A stretch of 64,000 bases of DNA. It comes from Cyclobacterium marinum DSM 745 (GTDB lineage Bacteria; Bacteroidota; Bacteroidia; Cytophagales; Cyclobacteriaceae). The notes beneath the pieces are model-generated. The model ran no database searches. It had not been told where the DNA came from and worked only from the letters and a program-made list of their open reading frames with translations. The position numbers and the translations under genes are program-made. The stretch lies in NCBI RefSeq assembly GCF_000222485.1, contig NC_015914.1:2304501-2368500 (forward strand), given 5' to 3'. Below are positions 29,009-38,757 of the stretch, piece by piece (position 1 is the first letter of the stretch; each line of letters opens with the position of its first letter).

Positions 29009-29509
29009 TTCTTCTTGGAAATCTTTTCTATAGTTTAGCAATTTTCTCTGCATTTTTTTACTATAATTATGTGTGATATTTTTCACCGGTAATTTTATAG
29101 AGGCTAAAGGAGCATATATCAGGCTTTATTTAAATTCCCTCTTTGTCCAATCATGAAATAAGTGATACTATTGATTATATTAATCCTCTGAAAGGCTGTT
29201 ATTTATAATTGTATCCGGACTTGCCACCTGACTATTGTCACTATAGTTAAAATCCTTTGCTAACTATTAAACGAATAAAGGAAAAAATATATCCTTCTAA
29301 TGGTTTTTTGATAACTAAAGATTATATTGAAGTTGCTTAAAAGGCAACGGGCTTGGGGGACTCATTTTTTGTGCACTTTATGACCTTATATATTACTGCA
29401 TTGATGGTTATTCCTCATCTTTAATTATGCATTTAGGTTAGTGGGCGAGGAGTCTTATATATATTTAAAACTATTTTTTTGTATAAATGTAAATACTTAA
29501 TGATATATT
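29009..29509. other. Gap between the two kinase paralogues, with decayed adenine deaminase DNA
   Basis: The 501-bp gap has no intact ORF. Its 3' part (29293-29424) is a decayed adenine deaminase C-terminus, listed separately. Further upstream a CACCGGTAA string near 29085 also occurs in the functional ade gene, but the similarity around it is too weak to call. Confidence 0.6.
29293..29424 (+). pseudogene. ade (pseudo): Decayed C-terminus of a second adenine deaminase
   Basis: In frame from 29296 the codons read SNGFLITKDYIEVA, a TAA stop at 29338, then KATGLGDSFFVHFMTL and YITALMVIPHL before TAA at 29422. This aligns without gaps over 42 positions with the C-terminus of the intact ade (SDGFL, YIEV, FMTL, VIPHL), with 22 identities. 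An in-frame stop and the absence of the rest of the gene mark it as a remnant. It sits directly in front of the second kinase exactly as ade sits in front of the first. Confidence 0.85.
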
Positions 29510-30832
29510 TTGATAGAGCGTTACTGGACAAAAATTAGAAGATTAGGCAAACATTTGTTTTACCTGGAGGGAGACCCATCCATGGAATTACAGATTTATA
29601 ATGCGCTTTTGATTATTACTATTTTCAGCTGTCTTATATTCGTTATTTTTAATTTGGTTTTATCCAATATTGTATTGCTATGGGCTAGTCTGGGGGCGGC
29701 ACTGTTTCTATTAGGCTGTTTTTATTTATTAAGGGTGAAAAATGCCTTTAAAACATCTTTTTATCTAGCTCTTTCAATGAGTTACCTTGTTTTTGTCTTT
29801 ACTTTTCTAAACCATGAAGGAATTTATGGGCCAACATTTTACATGCTTCTACTTGTGCATTTAATTATTCATAGCATTGTGAAATTAAAGTACCATTTTT
29901 TTTGGAGTATAGTTAATGGATTGTTTTTTTTAGGCCTTTTTTATATTGGACTATACCACGATGAATTGATTACACAAAGTTATACCAACAAGGATGCCGT
30001 TTTTATTGATCATGGCTTTACTTATATTGTTGCCATAATTGGGTTTACCTTATTGATAAATAGTGTTAGGCAATTTTATGAAAATCAAAGAAGTAAAGTG
30101 AAAGAACAAACGGTTGCTATGGCTAAGACCAACAGTAGCTTGCAGAAGACAAGTGCTCAAAAGGACAGAATCATTACCATTATTTCACATGATCTTAAAA
30201 ATCCCTTGCATTCGATTATTCAAACCTTAAAGCTGGTGAATTCCGGAATGCTTGATGAAGAAGAAGTCAAACTCCTCAATGAAGAATTGTTAAATACAAC
30301 CAATCGGACTTTTCAAATGATGGAGAATATTTTGGAATGGTCCTCCTTTGAATTGAAAAATGAAACTTCTCAAATAAAAAAAATCCTAATAAAAGACCTT
30401 ATTGATGACACGGTAGAGATTTTGAAAGTAATTGCCAGACAAAAAAAAATAAACATTGAGGTCAATTACCATAAGAACCCATTGGTTAACATAGAAACAG
30501 ACAGGTTGTTGCTTATTTTCAGAAATTTGGTGCAAAATGCCATTAAGTTCACGCCTGCTGATGGGTTAATTGTTATCTCAATAAATAGCGAAGAAGGTTT
30601 CTTAATACTTGAGGTGTCGGACAATGGGATAGGCATTTCGCCAGAAAGGTTAAAAAATATTTTTGAGCAAGACATAAAATCTACCTATGGAACGGAACAA
30701 GAAAAGGGTACCGGAATGGGGCTCCATTTTTGCAATCAAAGTGCGCATAAGCTCAGCAGGAAATTGGAGGTGGAAAGTACAGAAGGAGAAGGTTCAACCT
30801 TTAAGCTAGTGATTCCTACAGGAATTCATTAA
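29510..30832 (+). CDS. Membrane sensor histidine kinase, paralogue B
   Basis: This 440-residue protein closely matches the kinase at 27683 from end to end, with the same layout: about six membrane helices, HisKA with ITIISHDLKNPLHSI (His 227 in both), and HATPase_c with LVQNAIKFTPADG, VSDNGIGISPERL and GTGMGLHFCNQSAH. The TTG at 29510 is preferred over ATG 29582 since it gives an N-terminus that aligns with the paralogue. The membrane regions have diverged more than the catalytic core, which suggests changed signal sensing. It is a product of the local duplication that also left the ade remnant. Confidence 0.86.
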   Translation: MIERYWTKIRRLGKHLFYLEGDPSMELQIYNALLIITIFSCLIFVIFNLVLSNIVLLWASLGAALFLLGCFYLLRVKNAFKTSFYLALSMSYLVFVFTFLNHEGIYGPTFYMLLLVHLIIHSIVKLKYHFFWSIVNGLFFLGLFYIGLYHDELITQSYTNKDAVFIDHGFTYIVAIIGFTLLINSVRQFYENQRSKVKEQTVAMAKTNSSLQKTSAQKDRIITIISHDLKNPLHSIIQTLKLVNSGMLDEEEVKLLNEELLNTTNRTFQMMENILEWSSFELKNETSQIKKILIKDLIDDTVEILKVIARQKKINIEVNYHKNPLVNIETDRLLLIFRNLVQNAIKFTPADGLIVISINSEEGFLILEVSDNGIGISPERLKNIFEQDIKSTYGTEQEKGTGMGLHFCNQSAHKLSRKLEVESTEGEGSTFKLVIPTGIH

Positions 30833-30902
30833 AAGCCATTATAAAAAAATCTTAACTTTTTCAAACTTAATAACCAGCACCTCTTGGAAGAAAGTTTCAC
30901 CA

Positions 30903-31967
30903 TCATTGTTTTCCTTTCCAAGCATAAACAAGCATGGGGAGTTGGGCATAACTCCTTACACCGGCCTTTACCCCTTGAGACTTTAAATACAAATCGTTTG
31001 ATCTTCGGCTCAGCTCCGAAGCAAAGGGAACAATGGCTCGGTTGCTTTCCTGAATTTCTCTTATATCATTTTTTATTGGCTCAGGTATATGTACCAGAAA
31101 TTCCTTATATCGCTCACTATCCATTCTGTAAAGATCATTGAGCTGATACCTAAATAACTTCATGGTCGCAGCATATTGAAAAAAGGCCTTGGAACTTTGG
31201 GAGCAAACCAACCATGCCATAAAATTTGCCTCTCCCTCATCGGTTATACCAAAACCATGTGCCAACTCGTGTGCCATAGTAAAACCTTTTTCCAATGGAT
31301 GAAGACTTGGGTCCAAGTAAGCTTCTCCAGTAAAAGGGAAATAAATGCCGAAAATCCCAAGCTTTCTCAAGGTGGCCTCAGGGTAAAATTGCTTGACTAC
31401 CGGAGAACCTTTTCCTCCATGTTGCCAGTCTTTAAGCATAGACTTCATTTCATCTCTAATCATGGTGCTTTGAACGGTGAAATCGGAAATATCAGGCCAA
31501 TTTGTTGAATCTGGATGCACATTTTCCCTCAAAGTATGTAGAAACTGTTGGGTGGTTTCCATTTCTTCGATTAATAAGTCGATAGAAAGAGGACTTGGGT
31601 TTAAATTAAGTTTTTGGTAAAGCGGTATGCGGTAATAATTATAAGCCCAAAGGATCAGAAAGGAAAAAATTAAGCAACCCAAGAAATTTAAAATAAGCCT
31701 GGAAAAGAGAAAAAATCGTTGCTTGTGGCTTTTTATTTTAAAGAGTTTCCGAAAAAAGCGATACCCTAAATAAATTAGGAGAAGAATTAAAAGGTAAACG
31801 GTAGGAAAAGGTAAAACGACAATGGTATGGTCGAGCAAACCTCTAATCAAAGGGTAAAGACCGGTTGTATACCATTTTTCTGTAAGGTAAGGGGATGATG
31901 TCGCCAAGTACCTAAGCATTAGCGAAATTATCCCTAGGTATACACCTGTCCATTTGCCAATTTTCAT
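30903..31967 (-). CDS. DUF3810 family membrane metallopeptidase-like protein
   Basis: A 354-residue protein with three N-terminal membrane segments (to about residue 120), then a soluble domain containing MAHELAHGFGITDEGEANFMAW, a zincin-type HExxH with a downstream glutamate. DUF3810 is mainly found in Bacteroidota. A zinc-peptidase activity is plausible from the motif but unproven. I chose ATG 31967; an in-frame TTG at 31979 would add four residues. It ends convergently with kinase B. Confidence 0.78.
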   Translation of the reverse strand: MKIGKWTGVYLGIISLMLRYLATSSPYLTEKWYTTGLYPLIRGLLDHTIVVLPFPTVYLLILLLIYLGYRFFRKLFKIKSHKQRFFLFSRLILNFLGCLIFSFLILWAYNYYRIPLYQKLNLNPSPLSIDLLIEEMETTQQFLHTLRENVHPDSTNWPDISDFTVQSTMIRDEMKSMLKDWQHGGKGSPVVKQFYPEATLRKLGIFGIYFPFTGEAYLDPSLHPLEKGFTMAHELAHGFGITDEGEANFMAWLVCSQSSKAFFQYAATMKLFRYQLNDLYRMDSERYKEFLVHIPEPIKNDIREIQESNRAIVPFASELSRRSNDLYLKSQGVKAGVRSYAQLPMLVYAWKGKQ

Positions 31968-32007
31968 TCTCCTAATCAAAGGTATAAATAGTAGGACTTA
32001 CCTATAC

Positions 32008-32589
32008 TTAAATACCCTCAGCTTCCACACTTTTTACTTCCGGTAGCATTCTAGTCAAAAGGTTCTCAATACCTGATTTTAGGGTAACTGTACTTGAAGG
32101 ACAGCCGGAACATGCACCCTGTAATAGTACTTTGACTACTCCGTCTTGAAAACTATGGAAGACAATTGCTCCTCCATCTTGTTCTACAGCCGGACGAATG
32201 TATTCATCAAGTATGCCTTTGATTTTTTTGACAACCTCACTGTCATTTTCATCGAAAAGAGGATCAGAATCAAATTGAGTGGAAATAGGTTGCTTTCCAC
32301 TTTCAAGGAAAGTTTTAATTTGATCTCGAATATGTTGCTGAATGTCTTCCCAAGGAATGTCTCCTTTCTTGGTGACTGTTACAAAGTTGGATGCAATGAA
32401 TACCCTTTCAATGGCAGCAAAATTAAACAATTCTAAAGCTAGGGGAGAATTTGCCGCACTTTCTTCGTCCGGGAAATCAAAACTTACCCCATCATCTGTT
32501 AACATAAAATTGGCGACAAATTTTAAAGAATTCGGATTTGGGTTTGCCTCCATGTACAAGTGTACAGGTCTTTTTTGTGCTTCTAACAT
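32008..32589 (-). CDS. Nfu-type Fe-S cluster scaffold protein
   Basis: At 193 residues this has an Nfu N-terminal domain (MEANPNPNSLKFVANFML) and a NifU C-terminal domain with the cluster-binding motif GACSGCPSSTVTLKSGIENLL. Such proteins carry 4Fe-4S clusters to client enzymes. Length and order are standard for Bacteroidota Nfu. ispH and other Fe-S enzymes in this genome would be potential clients. It lies between DUF3810 and the symporter on the same strand. Confidence 0.92.
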   Translation of the reverse strand: MLEAQKRPVHLYMEANPNPNSLKFVANFMLTDDGVSFDFPDEESAANSPLALELFNFAAIERVFIASNFVTVTKKGDIPWEDIQQHIRDQIKTFLESGKQPISTQFDSDPLFDENDSEVVKKIKGILDEYIRPAVEQDGGAIVFHSFQDGVVKVLLQGACSGCPSSTVTLKSGIENLLTRMLPEVKSVEAEGI

Positions 32590-32687
32590 TATATCCTATT
32601 TATTATTTCTATTTTTTTCCTTTGTAGTCTTAGAACGAAAGTGGGCACATCTTGGTTCGGATGCCGCACAATTCCCCAAATTTTGCT

Positions 32688-34019
32688 TTATGAATTGGTC
32701 AGTGGATTGGATTTTCTTATCAATCCATCCGGTAATTCACCCTCTGTGGAGGCTACTACGGTGCATACCATGGCATCACCTGTTACATTTACTATGGTCC
32801 TAAACATATCCAAAATTCTATCAGGAGCAAGAATCAAGGCAATTCCTGCCGAAGGCACACCGATGGACTCTAGAACAATGATTAGCATAATGATACCGGC
32901 GCCAGGAACGCCGGCCGTTCCTATAGAGGCAAGGGTGGCTGTCATCACAATCATCAATTGTTGACTTAGATTGAGGTCAAAACCCATGGCCTGAGCGATA
33001 AATACGGCAGCGACACCTTGATATAAACTGGTTCCGTCCATATTGATGGTAGCACCAAGAGGTAGGACAAAGCTACTTATCTCTTCGGATACGCCGATCT
33101 CCTCTTCCACCTGTTTCATGGTAACAGGTAACGTAGCTGAACTAGAACTTGTAGAGAAAGCCAATAACTGGGCAGGTTGAAGCGCTTTAAAGAAATCCAG
33201 GTATTTTACCTTCGTAAAAATTTTAAGAATCATCGGGTAAAAGAAAACAACCATCAGTAATAGACCTCCAACAACCACTGCACTGTATTTCAATAAGGCC
33301 AAGAGCAACTCTACAGCCGAATCAGGATTATCTCCGGTAATGTCAACTATCAATGAGGCCATTAAAGCAAAAACTCCATAGGGGGCTAAGATCATAATAA
33401 AGCCTACAATTTCGATGATGACATCATTGATACCTTCAAAAAAGGCAATCACAGGAGCAGATTTTGCCTTTGGGATCCGGATCAATGCAATTCCCATTAT
33501 GATTGCAAAAAACACTACCTGCAACATCATCTCATTGGCTGCAGCCGCCTGAAAGACATTTTCCGGCACCATGTCCACCAGGGGTTGTAGGGGGCTTTGT
33601 TCTTTAATTTGTTCAGCTTCTTGAGATTTACTTCCGGCAGTTTCATCGTAAAGTTCCATCAGTTTCTCTCTGGTTTCTGCGGGAAGGCTTTTGCCGGGGT
33701 TGAATAGGTTCACCAAAAGCAGGCCTACCGATACAGATAAAGCTGTGGTGAATATATAAGTCAAGATGGTTTTGCCTCCAATTCTGCTGAGTTTGGTAAT
33801 ATCACCCAGATTAGAGACCCCCACAATTAAAGAGGCCAAAACCAATGGAACGGCAATCATTTTAAGTGCTGTGATGAAAATAGTACCTATTGGCTTGATG
33901 TAATCCTTAATGAATTCAGGAGAGAGTCCTAATTTGACAACGCCCAAGCCAACCAGCAATCCCAAAATCAGCCCGATGATTATTTTGGTGTGCAGTGGTA
34001 TTTTTCTTTTCATACGCAT
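32688..34019 (-). CDS. Dicarboxylate/amino acid:cation symporter (DAACS family)
   Basis: I used ATG 34019 (443 residues); an in-frame TTG at 34031 and ATG 34013 are alternatives. It has about eight membrane helices and the two re-entrant loop regions of GltP/DctA-type carriers, SSSSATLPVTMKQVEEE and LGATINMDGTSLYQG, with TAGVPGAGIIMLIIVLE. It imports glutamate, aspartate or C4-dicarboxylates with sodium or protons; the exact substrate is unclear. It begins 13 bp after the aroC stop. Confidence 0.92.
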   Translation of the reverse strand: MRMKRKIPLHTKIIIGLILGLLVGLGVVKLGLSPEFIKDYIKPIGTIFITALKMIAVPLVLASLIVGVSNLGDITKLSRIGGKTILTYIFTTALSVSVGLLLVNLFNPGKSLPAETREKLMELYDETAGSKSQEAEQIKEQSPLQPLVDMVPENVFQAAAANEMMLQVVFFAIIMGIALIRIPKAKSAPVIAFFEGINDVIIEIVGFIMILAPYGVFALMASLIVDITGDNPDSAVELLLALLKYSAVVVGGLLLMVVFFYPMILKIFTKVKYLDFFKALQPAQLLAFSTSSSSATLPVTMKQVEEEIGVSEEISSFVLPLGATINMDGTSLYQGVAAVFIAQAMGFDLNLSQQLMIVMTATLASIGTAGVPGAGIIMLIIVLESIGVPSAGIALILAPDRILDMFRTIVNVTGDAMVCTVVASTEGELPDGLIRKSNPLTNS

Positions 34020-34032
34020 TGATTTGTGCAAA

Positions 34033-35109
34033 TTAAATTTTACTTGACCTATTCAATAAAAGGTGGTCTGCCAAAACCAAGGCACACATGGCTTCTACTA
34101 TTGGTACAGCACGTGGAACCACGCAAGGGTCATGACGCCCTTTGCCTGATACGGTGGTTTTTTCACCCTGCGCATTGACACTCTCCTGATCCTGCATAAT
34201 GGTGGCCACCGGTTTAAACGCTACTTTAAAATAGATGTCTTCACCATTGGAAATTCCTCCTTGGATGCCTCCCGAGTGGTTGGTCCTTGTTCTTACCTTA
34301 TCCCCTTCCGTATAAAATGCATCATTGTGCTGGGAGCCTTTCATGGTAACTCCTTCGAAACCGCTTCCAAACTCAAAACCTTTTACAGCATTGATGCTTA
34401 GCATGGCATGGCCTAAAACCGCATGTAACCTATCAAACACTGGTTCTCCTAATCCAACAGGTACGCCTTTTGCGACACAGCTGACAACTCCTCCAATGGT
34501 GTCTCTTTCTTTTCTGACTTGATCGATCAGCTCAATCATTTTATCTGCAGTGTCTGCATCAGGACACCTTACTATATTTGATTCAGTTAGATTAAAGTCT
34601 AATTCCTGGTAGGGTTTTTCTAATTTAACAGCTCCTGCTTGGCTTACATAAGCATTGATTGCTACGCCATAGCTTGCCAGCAAAAGTTTGGCAACAGCTC
34701 CTGCAGCCACCCTAGCGGCTGTTTCTCTGGCACTACTTCTTCCTCCTCCTCTATAATCCCTAACGCCAAATTTCTCGTGGTAAGTATAGTCAGCATGAGA
34801 AGGCCTGAATTTATCGGCAATATGTGAATAGTCTTTACTTTTCTGGTCAGTATTGTAGATAACCATAGCAATGGGTGTACCCGTGCTCAGGCCCTCAAAT
34901 ACTCCGGAGAGGATCTCAAAATTGTCCTCCTCTTTTCTTTGGGTAGTTATTTTAGATTGACCGGGTTTCCTCCGCTGCAATTCCATTCTGATAAAATCCT
35001 CGTTTATCTTAACGCCTGCCGGACAGCCATCTATAATTACGCCGAGACCTCTACCATGAGATTCTCCGAAGGTGGTAATGGTGAATATATTTCCAAATGT
35101 ATTACGCAT
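34033..35109 (-). CDS. aroC: Chorismate synthase
   Basis: Last step of the shikimate pathway, converting EPSP to chorismate with reduced FMN. The 358-residue product contains the family signatures [54 protein letters not shown] and [14 protein letters not shown], and the C-terminal [17 protein letters not shown]. Its length is typical. It lies between batD and the DAACS symporter, all in one direction with tight spacing. Confidence 0.97.
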   Translation of the reverse strand: MRNTFGNIFTITTFGESHGRGLGVIIDGCPAGVKINEDFIRMELQRRKPGQSKITTQRKEEDNFEILSGVFEGLSTGTPIAMVIYNTDQKSKDYSHIADKFRPSHADYTYHEKFGVRDYRGGGRSSARETAARVAAGAVAKLLLASYGVAINAYVSQAGAVKLEKPYQELDFNLTESNIVRCPDADTADKMIELIDQVRKERDTIGGVVSCVAKGVPVGLGEPVFDRLHAVLGHAMLSINAVKGFEFGSGFEGVTMKGSQHNDAFYTEGDKVRTRTNHSGGIQGGISNGEDIYFKVAFKPVATIMQDQESVNAQGEKTTVSGKGRHDPCVVPRAVPIVEAMCALVLADHLLLNRSSKI

Positions 35110-35112
35110 GAA

Positions 35113-36558
35113 TTACTTTTTCTTTACAATCAAATAGGCCAATAATCCCAAGGCCAGCACTAGCAAAATATTAATTAGGCCGGAAAAATAAGACTTATAT
35201 CCTTGGTTTAAAAGCTTATTGTCTTCTACTTCAATCAGGTCATATAATCCTCCCAGCCTGGAGGAAGAAATGGCCTGGTTAATTCGACTCTCTCCGGTAA
35301 CTCGTACTACAGCTTGTGGAACAAGGGTATCGTATTTGGCCAATTCGGGGTTAAAATAAATCCATTCAAAATGATCTTTCAAAGGTACTACCTCTGCTTC
35401 ATTTAATGTCATGAAATAGCTAAATTCCTTCATTCCCGTCACTTTTCCTCTTCCCCTGTTGATTTGTACTTGCTCATTGGGGTCAAAAGTATTCAACTTT
35501 TGGCCTTTTTTTATTTTTGGGGGGCGAATGGAGCTTATATTCCCTTCTCCTGTGATGATAAAATCGTAGGTAAAACCTTCTCCGGTTTTTACCTCTAAAT
35601 CGCTGATGTTTTCCCTGAGTCTATAATTACCGACACTTACTTCATTTTTAAGTGGATGTGGCGGAAGTTCTTTGACCTGGATGGATTTGGGTTGGGAATA
35701 AAATGTCTTAAAATCTTGCAACCTATTGCTGCCAAAAAAACTAGGGTTCTTGGCAACTTTGTATTTTATCATTTCCCATCCTACAGAGGGGAAATCCACA
35801 GTTCCCGCATTAAAAGGGTAAAAATTGGCTTCATAAACTTTGTATTTGGTCCACTTCTTGCCTCCAAATTCCACGCGTTCAGGTTGTATGCTGGTAATGT
35901 TGAAGTTCTCTTCCCACGCATTTCCCGGTTTTATCTCATTAATGATCCGTTCCAATTGCTTACCGGGTTCATGAAAGTTAAAAGGTGCTTGATTGCTCTC
36001 AGACATATAAAAAGCAAAACTTACACTGAAACCTTCCCCTACATATACTTCATCTTTACTTACTGAGAGTGAGAAAAAAGCATCGTCTTCTACTTCCACA
36101 TATTCCGGCTGTTCAGTATTGTTTCTTCCAAAAAGATCATCAAAAGGGTCCAATGCCCGATTGCTCTGAGCATTTGATCGGGCATCTACCACTGTAATGG
36201 TGGTGCCCGGAGAGGAGGCGGAGATTCCATTCACATCTATTTCGAATGCAGGAAGTGTAAACTGACCTTTCCTGAGGGGTTTATAATATTGTATGACACT
36301 GTTGGTACTACTCATTTGACCATTGATGATATTCATCGATGAACTTTGGGAAATACCTTGCTTTTGGAATCCTTGAATATCAGGCAATTGGTCGTAAGAT
36401 CTAATTTTATCCCCCGATACAATTACTTTTATGGTGAAGGTTTCGTTGAGAGCAACTTCATTTTCGCCCAATTCGATTTTGACATCCTGAGCATGAGCAG
36501 TTAGTGAAAAAAGACCCAGCAGGCATACAAAAAGAAAATGGTTTTTCGTTGAATACAT
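35113..36558 (-). CDS. batD: BatD family protein
   Basis: A 481-residue membrane-anchored periplasmic protein: signal peptide (KNHFLFVCLLGLFSLTAHA), a series of beta-sandwich domains with EVALNETFTIKVIVSG and VYVGEGFSVSFAFYMSE, and a C-terminal membrane helix with lysine tail (LINILLVLALGLLAYLIVKKK). In Bacteroidota BatD is usually encoded with von Willebrand-domain BatA/B and MoxR ATPase genes. None of them is adjacent here, so this is a solitary copy or a second paralogue. Its role in aerotolerance is inferred in the literature and not clear. Confidence 0.85.
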   Translation of the reverse strand: MYSTKNHFLFVCLLGLFSLTAHAQDVKIELGENEVALNETFTIKVIVSGDKIRSYDQLPDIQGFQKQGISQSSSMNIINGQMSSTNSVIQYYKPLRKGQFTLPAFEIDVNGISASSPGTTITVVDARSNAQSNRALDPFDDLFGRNNTEQPEYVEVEDDAFFSLSVSKDEVYVGEGFSVSFAFYMSESNQAPFNFHEPGKQLERIINEIKPGNAWEENFNITSIQPERVEFGGKKWTKYKVYEANFYPFNAGTVDFPSVGWEMIKYKVAKNPSFFGSNRLQDFKTFYSQPKSIQVKELPPHPLKNEVSVGNYRLRENISDLEVKTGEGFTYDFIITGEGNISSIRPPKIKKGQKLNTFDPNEQVQINRGRGKVTGMKEFSYFMTLNEAEVVPLKDHFEWIYFNPELAKYDTLVPQAVVRVTGESRINQAISSSRLGGLYDLIEVEDNKLLNQGYKSYFSGLINILLVLALGLLAYLIVKKK

Positions 36559-36697
36559 ATAATACGATTGTGTTTTCGTAATTTAATAACTGCAAATTAA
36601 CAAGTATATTTTATACGTAACAAATCTAGAGGAAAACCGTTAATAGTATTTAAATCAATCTTTTTAATTAAACCTAAAAATTAAAATATCTTGAACC

Positions 36698-36889
36698 ATG
36701 ATGGAATATGTTAAGACTATTTTAGTAAAAGTAAGTTTTGACAGTAAGCTCTTCGAGAAAGAGTTGAGAAAAGGTCTGAATATGCTGGTTCCTGGTGAAC
36801 TGGAAGAATTCAGAAAGTGGTGTTATGGCACTTTTTCAAAAGCATATGAGCCAATATTAAATAAATATTTTATCTTATTGGCAGGTTAA
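36698..36889 (+). CDS. Small conserved protein of unknown function (63 residues)
   Basis: A 63-codon gene (second Met at 36701) without a signal peptide or transmembrane segment, containing the pattern VKTILVKVSFDSKLFEKELRK and LEEFRKWCYGTF. I believe proteins of this shape are common in Bacteroidota, but I cannot name the family. Support for a real gene comes from its acidic/basic amphipathic composition and a terminator hairpin 13 bp downstream that fits it exactly. Upstream lies the divergent batD gene. Confidence 0.72.
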   Translation: MMEYVKTILVKVSFDSKLFEKELRKGLNMLVPGELEEFRKWCYGTFSKAYEPILNKYFILLAG

Positions 36890-36901
36890 CCAACAACCAT
36901 T

Positions 36902-36927
36902 AGCCCCTGTACAATGGGGCTTTTTTT
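36902..36927 (+). terminator. Terminator of the 63-residue gene
   Basis: AGCCCC (36902-36907) pairs with GGGGCT (36916-36921) around an 8-nt loop, with a T run to 36927. Confidence 0.85.
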
Positions 36928-37026
36928 ATGGGGCCTTATTTAAAGACATAATTATAGAAGACCTTTTGTTGAGTGTTTTATACATTTTTTTACTTACTTT
37001 TAAAAAAAGTTAAACTTTGTTAAGCG

Positions 37027-37338
37027 ATGGATAAAAAGAACACCGGATTTGAGGATATTGAAAAAATGCTTCAGGAAGTTGGAAGTAAAATAGAGACCTT
37101 GATCGAAAAAGGAACCAAGGCTACGGGGGAGGCTAGTGAGGAAATTGAGAAAAAAATCAAAGACCTGCATAAAAACAAAGAAAAACTGGAAAAGGAATTT
37201 CAGGAAAAGAAGGCCAAGTTTGAGGAAAAATACCAAAGTAAATCAAGTACAGCCAAACCATTTTTGGAAGATTCTATGGCGCATTTTAAGCAAGGAGTAA
37301 AGTCATTGGTACATGCCATCAATGAAATGCTGAAATAG
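37027..37338 (+). CDS. Small coiled-coil protein, hypothetical
   Basis: The 103-residue product is highly charged with long lysine/glutamate heptads at about 30-75 (EEIEKKIKDLHKNKEKLEKEF), giving a coiled-coil, and a short C-terminal segment (FKQGVKSLVHAINEML) that could be amphipathic. I do not recognise a family. There is no signal peptide. An ATG start preceded by an AT-rich region and stable downstream gap support a real gene. Low-complexity lysine/glutamate proteins of this kind are common. Confidence 0.65.
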   Translation: MDKKNTGFEDIEKMLQEVGSKIETLIEKGTKATGEASEEIEKKIKDLHKNKEKLEKEFQEKKAKFEEKYQSKSSTAKPFLEDSMAHFKQGVKSLVHAINEMLK

Positions 37339-37566
37339 GATAGGAATTTTAAAATAGGCTCAACACTAATACCATTTCATTGAGGGATTGGCTGTGAATT
37401 TGCTTTTTTGTGTTGAATAAATTTTGACTTATTTTTAATTTATGAAGTTTTCTAGTAATTAATTTCTCTACTATTTCGGTTTAGGAATTATTAAAAAAAA
37501 ATTGAAGTGACCAAGGATTAATCTGGAAGGCAAAATTTAATTAAGCATTTTTCAGTATCTGAACAC

Positions 37567-38757
37567 TTATTTTAGTTGATAAAATGTTAAAATTATTGAG
37601 TTATCGTAGTTCATTTTATCCAATTCATGGAATAAGTCAAGATTAAAATTTTTTAAATCCTTCATAAATTCTCCATTACCATTCCTTTTAAAGGATAAAA
37701 ACGTTTCAAATTCAATTGAATTTATGAATCTATTTTTGCTGTCCAGCCCTATTGGAACTGGTAGTAGAAAACGAATTAAACGTTGAGAATTATTGATGTT
37801 ATTTGACGTATAAACCTGTTGATTATTTATGTTATAGTAGCCGTATAAATTCCTGTTTTTATCTGTGTAACTAAATATAAACCAGCCAGTCGTAATCTTA
37901 TAACTATGATTTAAATAGGATGTATTGAGATTCATTATTTCTTTATCAAACTCTTGGTGATAATATTTTTTATTTTCAGGCCATGTATTTGTTCCAAAAT
38001 TTAATTGGTAAAGAGGTAAAAGATCTGCAGGTGGAATTATTTTATAAACTAAAGACGATGTTGGCGCATTATAATAGGTGTCCAATCCATCTCCATTCAT
38101 CCCCCCAGTGAATTCGAAATTCAAATATTTCCCTGCCTCAGGAAATTTCGCTGCTTTTCCTTTGACATTCCCATGTATGTCAGTTATTAATATCTTATAA
38201 TATTCATTACTATCCACCCTCACATTAAATGCGATATGATCATCGTCTAATATAGATAATGAGTTAGGGGATAGGTTACTTCCTAAATAAACTTTGTTTT
38301 TGAAATTTCCATTTAAATCATAGATAAGCATGCTTTCATGGTCGATAATTATGATTTCATTTCTGTTTTTATGTACAGAAAAATCTTTAATTGACTTAAA
38401 TTCTTCTGGTCCATCACCTTTTACACCAATTATTTTTATAAAATCACCATCTAAGGTAAATAAATGCAAATTAGAGCGCATTTTATCAAGCAGTAGGAGC
38501 TTTCCATTATATTCTATAGCCTTATTTACTTTAAGAATTGATTTATCTACAGGGATGCCTTTTAAAGCTAAAAATTCAAAACTCCTTACTTGATTAAGAA
38601 TATTTCTTTTAACAGTATTTTGATTTATAACATTAACTTCAATAGGGGATTTTGTGATTTTTTCCTGTTTATTTTGAGGTTCGTTTTTCTCTTTACAGGA
38701 AAAAGTAAGCAAACTAAGTATTAAAAAACCAAGGATGATTTTCATGAATTGGTGCAT
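37567..38757 (-). CDS. 6-bladed beta-propeller lipoprotein
   Basis: The product is 396 residues, or 392 from the second Met at 38745, with a lipoprotein signal (MKIILGFLILSLLTFSC). It has propeller-type repeats such as GKLLLLDKMRSNLHLFTLDGDFIKIIG, NEIIIIDHESMLIYDLNGNFKNKVYLG and DIHGNVKGKAAKFPE, as in the Bacteroidota '6-bladed beta-propeller' family. Function is unknown. It is more AT-rich than its surroundings, so it may be acquired. Confidence 0.75.
   Translation of the reverse strand: MHQFMKIILGFLILSLLTFSCKEKNEPQNKQEKITKSPIEVNVINQNTVKRNILNQVRSFEFLALKGIPVDKSILKVNKAIEYNGKLLLLDKMRSNLHLFTLDGDFIKIIGVKGDGPEEFKSIKDFSVHKNRNEIIIIDHESMLIYDLNGNFKNKVYLGSNLSPNSLSILDDDHIAFNVRVDSNEYYKILITDIHGNVKGKAAKFPEAGKYLNFEFTGGMNGDGLDTYYNAPTSSLVYKIIPPADLLPLYQLNFGTNTWPENKKYYHQEFDKEIMNLNTSYLNHSYKITTGWFIFSYTDKNRNLYGYYNINNQQVYTSNNINNSQRLIRFLLPVPIGLDSKNRFINSIEFETFLSFKRNGNGEFMKDLKNFNLDLFHELDKMNYDNSIILTFYQLK

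Noticed and set aside
32342..32803. 153-codon ORF on the plus strand
   Set aside because: Antisense to the Nfu and symporter genes; no recognisable product.
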